Below are positions 59,832-64,000 of a stretch of 64,000 nucleotides of DNA, piece after piece. The DNA lies in the NCBI GenBank assembly GCA_902798285.1, contig CADBVZ010000002.1, forward strand, positions 108,822 through 172,821, read 5' to 3'. The position numbers and the translations under genes were made by a program. Under the pieces are notes generated by a model. It saw nothing but the letters and a program-made list of their open reading frames with translations. It was not told the DNA's origin and did no database searches. The stretch comes from an uncultured Prevotella sp. GTDB taxonomy: Bacteria > Bacteroidota > Bacteroidia > Bacteroidales > Bacteroidaceae. Position 1 is the stretch's first letter. Each line of letters starts with the position of its first letter.

Positions 59832-60812
59832 ATGGCAAATTTTGCATTGATAGGTGCAGCTGGCTACATTGCACCTCGCCACATTAAGGCAATCGCAGAT
59901 ACAGGTAATAACCTTGTAGCTGCTTACGACAAATTTGATAGTGTAGGGCGTCTGGACGCTTCATTCCCTGAGTGCAGCTTTTTCACGGAGCAGGAGCAGT
60001 TTGAACGCTTCGTTGACAAAGTGAAGGGTACCAAGGATGAGATCCAGTGGCTGGCTATATGTACACCTAACTACACTCATGATGCTTTTATCCGTTATGG
60101 ATTGAAGAATGGTATGAACGTGATTTGTGAGAAACCTGTTGTTATTCATCCCAAGAACATCGTGGAAATCATGAAACTCGAAGAAGAGACAGGACATCAG
60201 GTATATAATATCCTCCAGCTCCGTCTGCATGACAGTATAGCAGCATTGAAACAGAAGATTGAGGCCGGTCCAAAGGATAAGATGTACAACATCGACCTGA
60301 CCTACATTACTTCTCGCGGTAAGTGGTATTATACTTCCTGGAAGGGCAACAACCATAAGTCGGGAGGCGTGGCCACCAATATCGGAGTTCATTTCTATGA
60401 TATGTTGCAGTGGATCTTCGGCCCAGTGAAGAAGAATATCGTCAATGTGATGAGCTTCGACCGTGTGGCTGGTGTTTTGGAATTGGAGCATGCTCATGTG
60501 AAATATTTCCTTAGTATCAACGCAGAGTGTCTGCCGGAGAATGCTGTACAGGGCGAGAAGAAGACTTATCGTACACTGAACATCGATGGTGATGAGTTTG
60601 AGTTCAGCAAAGGTTTCACCGAACTCCATACGAAGAGTTATGAGAATATTCTCGCAGGTAAAGGCTTCCGTATCTCTGAGGCGCAGAATTGTATCCAAAT
60701 CGTCGAGGACATCCGTAATTCTACGCCTATCGGTCTGGTTGGTGATTATCATCCCTTGGCAGAGCGCCCATTGGCCAAGCATCCATTTGGCTGGGATGAC
60801 GTGAACTATTAA
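59832..60812 (+). CDS. wbpB: UDP-GlcNAcA 3-dehydrogenase (WbpB/WlbA-like oxidoreductase)
   Basis: A 326-aa Gfo/Idh/MocA oxidoreductase. It has the Rossmann motif ALIGAAGYIAPRHIKAI (about residues 4-20), CTPNYTHDAFIRYGLKNG near 77-94, the catalytic EKPVVIHP near 99-106, and SRGKWYYTSWKGNNHKSGG near 161-179, whose His/Lys surroundings are typical of WbpB/WlbA. It oxidises C3 of UDP-GlcNAcA. Characterised relatives regenerate NAD with 2-oxoglutarate, forming 2-hydroxyglutarate. It is the last gene of the locus and is followed by a terminator. Confidence 0.87.
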   Translation: MANFALIGAAGYIAPRHIKAIADTGNNLVAAYDKFDSVGRLDASFPECSFFTEQEQFERFVDKVKGTKDEIQWLAICTPNYTHDAFIRYGLKNGMNVICEKPVVIHPKNIVEIMKLEEETGHQVYNILQLRLHDSIAALKQKIEAGPKDKMYNIDLTYITSRGKWYYTSWKGNNHKSGGVATNIGVHFYDMLQWIFGPVKKNIVNVMSFDRVAGVLELEHAHVKYFLSINAECLPENAVQGEKKTYRTLNIDGDEFEFSKGFTELHTKSYENILAGKGFRISEAQNCIQIVEDIRNSTPIGLVGDYHPLAERPLAKHPFGWDDVNY

Positions 60813-60827
60813 TAGATTCTATTCTTG

Positions 60828-60868
60828 CCCTGCATGTAGATTTCTTGCTATGTGCAGGGCATTTCTTT
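60828..60868 (+). terminator. Terminator of the second polysaccharide locus
   Basis: GCCCTGCA (60828-60835) pairs with TGCAGGGC (60854-60861), followed by ATTTCTTTCTTT. It closes the long plus-strand run that begins at 33578. Confidence 0.65.
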
Positions 60869-60910
60869 CTTTAAAAAAGGCAATAACATAGAAGTTGACC
60901 CAAATATCTA

Positions 60911-60943
60911 AAAAAATGAGCAGCCAATTACGGTTGCTCATTT
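60911..60943 (-). terminator. Minus-strand terminator
   Basis: AAATGAGCA/TGCTCATTT form a 9-bp perfect stem (60914-60922 and 60935-60943). On the minus strand it is followed by a T-run (complement of 60911-60916). It lies one base after the stop of the minus-strand remnant at 60944. Confidence 0.65.
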
Positions 60944-61066
60944 CTATTGCATTATGTTTCGTTTCAAACACTGATTTATTGTTTCTTGAATGATACTCTT
61001 CAATTTGATTTCTTTCCAATCAACCAAATGAGATTTATCATTTGGATTATCCATTTTGGTAAGCAT
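60944..61066 (-). pseudogene. C-terminal gene remnant or tiny gene (40 aa)
   Basis: A minus-strand frame of 40 codons (MLTKMDNPNDKSHLVDWKEI, then KLKSIIQETINQCLKRNIMQ) ends directly before a good terminator. The frame stays open a little further upstream (to about 61089, reading VLLPVVYR) before a stop close to the perfect inverted repeat at 61105-61142. It looks like the end of a longer gene cut off there, but a tiny real gene is possible. Family not recognised. Confidence 0.4.
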
Positions 61067-61104
61067 TCGATAAACTACAGGTAGTAATACCTATATACTA
61101 TAGC

Positions 61105-61148
61105 AATAGCAGCTACAATCCAATGTGATTGTAGCTGCTATTATTTTT
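61105..61148 (+). terminator. Perfect 16-bp hairpin followed by a T-run
   Basis: 61105-61120 and 61127-61142 are perfect inverted copies (16 bp) around a CAATGT loop, followed by ATTTTTT. It would be a strong plus-strand terminator, yet no plus-strand gene lies between it and the terminator at 60828. It may belong to a lost gene, an unannotated short RNA, or be part of a mobile hairpin element. Confidence 0.55.
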
Positions 61149-61203
61149 TGTGGTACCTATATGTTGTACCTATATCATGCAGTTTTGGTCATGACAGATT
61201 CCG

Positions 61204-61235
61204 GATGTGTGAGGGATGATGGCTGAAGGATGATG
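61204..61235 (-). repeat. 32-bp repeat with CATCATCC units, inverted copy 2
   Basis: The reverse complement of 19568-19599 with one mismatch. It lies in the 556-bp gap after the second polysaccharide locus, which otherwise holds the terminators, the minus-strand remnant, and the inverted repeat at 61285-61358. Confidence 0.55.
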
Positions 61236-61284
61236 TGAAGTGTGGGGCTGCAGGAGCAGCCTTGCACTCAGACGGTATATATGG

Positions 61285-61358
61285 ACATCCCCCGATTCAG
61301 TTCTTGCTGGAGCAAGCGATCAAAGATCGAGCGCTTCGTGAGCTGGGTCGGGGGATGT
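61285..61358. repeat. Large inverted repeat near the end of the hip operon
   Basis: ACATCCCCCGA (61285-61295) pairs perfectly with TCGGGGGATGT (61348-61358). A further pair GATC-AAA-GATC lies inside. A separate GGCTGC/GCAGCC hairpin lies just before it near 61245-61261. It lies between the hip operon end (61369) and the repeat at 61204. It could be a long terminator or a folded mobile element. Confidence 0.5.
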
Positions 61359-61368
61359 CTGTTTTTGG

Positions 61369-62373
61369 CTACTCAGACTTCCTCACAAACCTTTTCACTC
61401 GTTCGTCCACGATTCGCAGGTATGTTCTTTTCATCTTGTCGTTCAGGAAACTATTTCCTATAAGCTTCGCGGCCAGTTCTGGTACAAGCATATACTTGTC
61501 AAGCACTCTCTTTATACGTGCATCGGTCAATCCTATTTGTGTGCCAAATCGTTCAAAGTCTATGCGGCACGGATGGCCAGTCCTGTCAAATACGTCGCTC
61601 TTTTCGATGTCAGGAGATAAGCCTCCGTCCAGTCCGAAGTCATCACCATTCACATGCAGGCTTGTATTCAATAGGTCGTATGCTGGAGCGAGCCTGTAAT
61701 CTCCCCCTTGACGGATAACGGAGAAATTCTTCAGATGGTCGTCACCATTAGCATAGATGTAGTTGAACACAACGAGTTCGTAGAAACGTTCCATGTCAAC
61801 CATCCATGCAGGGATTCTGTTTCGGATGCATTTCGCAATATCCTCGTAGCAGCCACTATATTTGAAATAGGTGCCGTCCGTCTGCTCGTTTCGTCCTACA
61901 AGTGAAGCAAAGTCTTCCATTTCCGCCTTTGTTCCATCGGGCAGAATATCAAACCTCTTGGTGATATACACCGTCTGACCGTCTTTCGTAAAACATAGTC
62001 CGTTCTCTGCAGTAACAATGCCATACACCTGTCTGGCTATCTGCATCGTCACATGCTCATTGGCGGGTATCTGTTTCCTTGTGGCAATGGTCTCATCCCA
62101 TGGTGCAGGCTTGAGGATGTATGTGGATCGCTCATTGCTCTCAGCAATACGGATGCTGTGCTGGTCAATAAGTCCAGAGAACTTTTCCTGCACACCAGAA
62201 ACGGATATACGTTGCATAGCCCGGACAATTACGTCCGACTGTTTCAACTCATTGATATTGAAGTCCAGGAATGGTGACACTTTCTTTCCGTCAAACAGTC
62301 GTTTTACTGCTTGCGGACTATAGGTGTTATAACCTTCTGCCAATGTCGATGGACAATATTTAATTTCAACCAT
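61369..62373 (-). CDS. HipA-type Ser/Thr kinase toxin, HipT-like (C-terminal kinase part only)
   Basis: A 334-aa kinase without the HipA N-terminal subdomain. The Gly-rich loop RISVSGVQEKF has Ser57 and Ser59, the same S-x-S pattern and, from memory, numbering as the autophosphorylated Ser pair of E. coli HipT. The ATP-binding Lys is in TYILKPAP near 88. The catalytic region is YANGDDHLKNFSV (about residues 207-219) and the metal-binding Asp is in APAYDLLNTS near 233, so the kinase appears intact. HipA/HipT toxins phosphorylate aminoacyl-tRNA synthetases. The gene overlaps the HipS-like gene by 8 bp. Confidence 0.88.
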   Translation of the reverse strand: MVEIKYCPSTLAEGYNTYSPQAVKRLFDGKKVSPFLDFNINELKQSDVIVRAMQRISVSGVQEKFSGLIDQHSIRIAESNERSTYILKPAPWDETIATRKQIPANEHVTMQIARQVYGIVTAENGLCFTKDGQTVYITKRFDILPDGTKAEMEDFASLVGRNEQTDGTYFKYSGCYEDIAKCIRNRIPAWMVDMERFYELVVFNYIYANGDDHLKNFSVIRQGGDYRLAPAYDLLNTSLHVNGDDFGLDGGLSPDIEKSDVFDRTGHPCRIDFERFGTQIGLTDARIKRVLDKYMLVPELAAKLIGNSFLNDKMKRTYLRIVDERVKRFVRKSE

Positions 62374-62770
62374 TCTCTACCTCCTTGACCTTTGGTCGAG
62401 CCTGCTCATGCTCGGCAGAATCCAAGTTCACTTGGTTTTGCTCTCGCTCAATCGCAGCCTTAAAGTTTACGGAGCCTATCATATCTGTACCAACGGTAGC
62501 CATCAACATACCGAAAAAGTCTTTGTCATCAATACGCTGTTCTCTACAAATTACTTTCCTGTTGGCTCCTTCAGGTAGTAAGTTCGTGAAAAACGGAAAC
62601 AAAAACTCTGACTCGTAAGCTTCCTTTCTTTTTGGTAGGGTCAGCGATACTGGTGGCATGTCTGATACTGCATATTCCTCAGTATAGACAAACGTATAGC
62701 CTTTGCCCGGATTTAACTCCGTCAGCAATCCGGCCTTCACATCATTTACATATACTTCCAACTGTCTCAT
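62366..62770 (-). CDS. HipA N-terminal-subdomain protein, HipS-like
   Basis: A 134-aa protein matching only the N-terminal subdomain of HipA: RQLEVYVNDVKAGLLTEL, FVYTEEYAVSDMPPVSLTLP and FLFPFFTNLLPEGANR (about residues 55-70). An acidic tail of ~30 residues follows. In HipBST systems the equivalent HipS protein acts as the antitoxin; that role here is inferred from gene order. It is between the HTH gene and the kinase, overlapping the latter by 8 bp. Confidence 0.83.
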   Translation of the reverse strand: MRQLEVYVNDVKAGLLTELNPGKGYTFVYTEEYAVSDMPPVSLTLPKRKEAYESEFLFPFFTNLLPEGANRKVICREQRIDDKDFFGMLMATVGTDMIGSVNFKAAIEREQNQVNLDSAEHEQARPKVKEVENG

Positions 62771-62778
62771 AAACTATG

Positions 62779-62979
62779 TCATTTGATGGTTCTGATATGG
62801 AACTCCATTTCCAGTCCCAGCACCTCTAAGATTCGTGTTACAGTTTTCATCGAGGGGTTGCCTGCACCTCGCTCAATATCCTTCACAGTGGCCAGGCTGA
62901 TGCCTGCCATTTCCGCTAAGTCTATTTGGGAGATTCCCAAGACTCCTCGACGCTCTTTAACGACTTCTCTTAGATTCAT
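62779..62979 (-). CDS. hipB: HipB-like helix-turn-helix regulator
   Basis: A 66-aa Cro/C1-type HTH protein: LGISQIDLAEMAGISLATVK (about residues 14-33) is the HTH, and DIERGAGNPSMKTVTRILEV is the usual following helix. It would bind the operon's promoter and repress it, possibly together with the other Hip proteins. It is the first gene, 8 bp before the HipS-like gene. Confidence 0.87.
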   Translation of the reverse strand: MNLREVVKERRGVLGISQIDLAEMAGISLATVKDIERGAGNPSMKTVTRILEVLGLEMEFHIRTIK

Positions 62980-63008
62980 AAAAGTATATTATAATCAACT
63001 TTTTGCTG

Positions 63009-63039
63009 CAAAGATAAGTAAAATCTTTAGAAATTCCAA
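63009..63039 (-). promoter_or_regulatory. Promoter of the hip operon
   Basis: The minus strand reads TATCTTTG (63016-63009), a consensus -7, with TTGG (63039-63036) 19 bp upstream. The transcript would start about 20 bp before ATG 62979. It is divergent from the superoxide dismutase promoter. Confidence 0.55.
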
Positions 63040-63173
63040 GAAAAGTCTAATAAATTGTACTTTTCGACCTGCAAATTGTGAATTTGAATAGAAAAATGCA
63101 GACTTTCGGGCTAAATGTGGTCATTTTCACGTTAAAAATGCTTAGTTATGTAGTTATTTCCAAATAGTATTTG

Positions 63174-63181
63174 TATATTTG
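63174..63181 (+). promoter_or_regulatory. Candidate -7 element of the superoxide dismutase promoter
   Basis: TATATTTG matches TAnnTTTG and lies 38 bp before ATG 63220. No clear -33 was found 19-20 bp upstream. Confidence 0.45.
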
Positions 63182-63219
63182 CGCTGTAAATGGTTTTATT
63201 AATCTAAAATATAAGAGGT

Positions 63220-63753
63220 ATGGGAAAGTTTGAATTAATGGCGCTACCGTATGCGATTAATGCATTGGAGCCGGTGATTAGTAAGCAGACGCTGGAGTTT
63301 CATCATGGGAAACATCTGGCAGCGTATGTGAATAACCTGAACGGGTTGTTTCCTGGAAGTGGATTTGAGGAGGCTTCTCTGGAAGATATCGTGTGTAAGG
63401 CAACTGGCGGTATTCTGAATAACGCAGGGCAGATACTGAATCACGAGCTGTACTTTGGGCAGTTTACCGCACCTAAGGCCGACAATGCTCCTAAGGGAAA
63501 GCTCGCTGAGGCCATCGTTCGTGACTTCGGTTCGTCTGGCTGGGTATGGCTATCGGCTGACAAGGATGGCAAGCTTGTGATTACACAGGAGGCTAATGCT
63601 GCCAATCCCATTCAGAAGGGCTTAAAGCCACTGCTGACATTCGATGTATGGGAGCATGCGTATTATCTGGATTATCAGAACCGGCGCCCTGATCATCTGG
63701 CTGCCCTTTGGCAGATCATCAATTGGGAGGTCATTGGAAAGAGGTATGAATAA
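63220..63753 (+). CDS. sodB: Superoxide dismutase, iron-type
   Basis: A 177-aa Fe/Mn-superfamily enzyme converting superoxide to peroxide and oxygen. Metal ligands are His28 (EFHHGKH), His75 (QILNHELYFG), Asp142 and His146 (FDVWEHAYY). The outer-sphere Gln is in NNAGQ (residue 71), the position used by iron-type and cambialistic enzymes, while the manganese-type position reads Ala (EANAANP). A slightly short protein (usually about 190-200 aa). Starts MGKFELMALPYAI like other Fe-SODs. It is unrelated to the polysaccharide genes. Confidence 0.92.
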   Translation: MGKFELMALPYAINALEPVISKQTLEFHHGKHLAAYVNNLNGLFPGSGFEEASLEDIVCKATGGILNNAGQILNHELYFGQFTAPKADNAPKGKLAEAIVRDFGSSGWVWLSADKDGKLVITQEANAANPIQKGLKPLLTFDVWEHAYYLDYQNRRPDHLAALWQIINWEVIGKRYE

Positions 63754-63846
63754 GTGAACCTGTAGTGGGCGGTCACAACCATCAAAGAACCTGTTTATAT
63801 TCTTATGTTGCCCCCTCCGGAGGGCTACCATAATATAATACCTGAA

Positions 63847-63876
63847 AACACCGAGGGGTGGGGGCGAGGAGCCCCC
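63847..63876. repeat. GC-rich hairpin repeat, copy 2
   Basis: Repeats the block at 9345-9377 (AACACCGAGGGG plus the GGGGGCGAGGAGCCCCC hairpin) with a 2-bp deletion and one substitution. It lies between the superoxide dismutase gene and the insertion element at the window edge. A CCCTCCGGAGGG palindrome lies just upstream near 63816-63827. Confidence 0.6.
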
Positions 63877-63924
63877 AATTATGGGATTATCATATTTAAG
63901 ATGGATCAGGGGACGGTTCTGAAG

Positions 63925-64000
63925 TGAACCCAGAAAGTTGGACACAACTTAAAGGTTCAAATGAAACGTAATTGCAGTTTAGAAGAAAAGTTATGCGCAA
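63925..64000 (+). mobile_element. Left end of an IS3-family (IS150-type) insertion sequence, partial
   Basis: TGAACCCAGAAAGTTGGACA at 63925-63944 looks like an IS3-family terminal inverted repeat, and a transposase-like frame starts at 63961. The element continues beyond the window, so target duplication and the right end cannot be seen. Confidence 0.6.
63961..64000 (+). CDS. Transposase OrfA start, 3' partial
   Basis: The first 13 codons (MKRNCSLEEKLCA) resemble the N-terminus of IS150-type helix-turn-helix OrfA transposases. The frame is open to the window edge. The call leans on the terminal-repeat-like sequence just upstream. Confidence 0.5.
   Translation, partial: MKRNCSLEEKLCA

Noticed and set aside
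59961-60782. 273-aa open frame on the minus strand
   Set aside because: It is antisense to the well-supported wbpB homologue and has no family-like motifs; it is a shadow of codon usage.

Overview
The window reads as a chromosomal segment of a Prevotella-like member of the Bacteroidales. The evidence is the repeated Bacteroidota-type promoter (TTTG-like -33, about 19-20 bp spacer, TAnnTTTG -7), weak Shine-Dalgarno sequences, and family-typical genes: a tiny 'smalltalk' ORF next to an HU-like gene and an amidase, DUF6371 and DUF4248-like proteins, and a split HipA. No rRNA, tRNA gene or CRISPR array was seen. All family names come from reading the protein sequences, not from database searches.

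Layout. (1) 1-8700 is the end of one surface-polysaccharide locus: a partial WecA/TagO-type phosphoglycosyltransferase, three GT4 glycosyltransferases, a flippase, a CMT1-like glycosyltransferase, two glycosyltransferase genes on the opposite strand, and a small PglC-type initiating transferase with its own promoter and terminator. (2) 8740-12928 is a minus-strand accessory operon: 119-aa protein, RepA-like ATPase, DUF6371 protein, HTH protein, HU-like protein, smalltalk, amidase. (3) 13081-19556 holds two tiny ORFs, a DegT aminotransferase carrying an in-frame palindromic insertion, a six-SLBB export protein, a Wzz-like chain-length protein and an uncharacterised 157-aa protein. (4) 19695-30788 is an AT-rich defence-type island: DUF2806 + putAbiC, gene remnants, a Cas2-like/PIN_8 pair, a truncated AAA ATPase, nucleotidyltransferase + DUF5958, then a candidate six-gene array (pPIWI-associating-nuclease-like, HNH, membrane protein, histidine kinase, response regulator, small protein). 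(5) 30795-33483 is glmS-nagB.

(6) 33578-60812 is a second large polysaccharide locus, read almost entirely in the plus direction. It encodes all steps expected for a UDP-ManNAc3NAcA-type sugar: a TviB/WbpO-type dehydrogenase and WbpD, WbpE, WbpI and WbpB homologues. It also holds a fused initiating transferase, two paralogous flippases around a pyruvyltransferase, a candidate polymerase, glycosyltransferases, hexapeptide acyltransferases and three deacetylases. Embedded in it is a type-II fatty-acid-like set (ACP, two SDRs, two KAS III) that may make a dedicated acyl group for the glycan. A YdiJ-like FAD/Fe-S dehydrogenase sits directly before wbpB and could recycle the D-2-hydroxyglutarate that WbpB homologues make.

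(7) 60813-64000 carries structured repeats, a gene remnant, a HipB/HipS/HipT-like toxin-antitoxin operon, an iron-type superoxide dismutase, and the left end of an IS3-family element running off the window.

The most interesting signals are the acyl cassette (48614-53709), the kinase/response-regulator array inside the defence island (25176-30788), the Cas2-like/PIN pair (22120-23486), the YdiJ-WbpB coupling (56886-60812), the palindrome inside the aminotransferase (14473-14548), a G9 tract in the second flippase (42804-42812), and a tRNA-like duplicated element (23708-23755 and 33496-33550).
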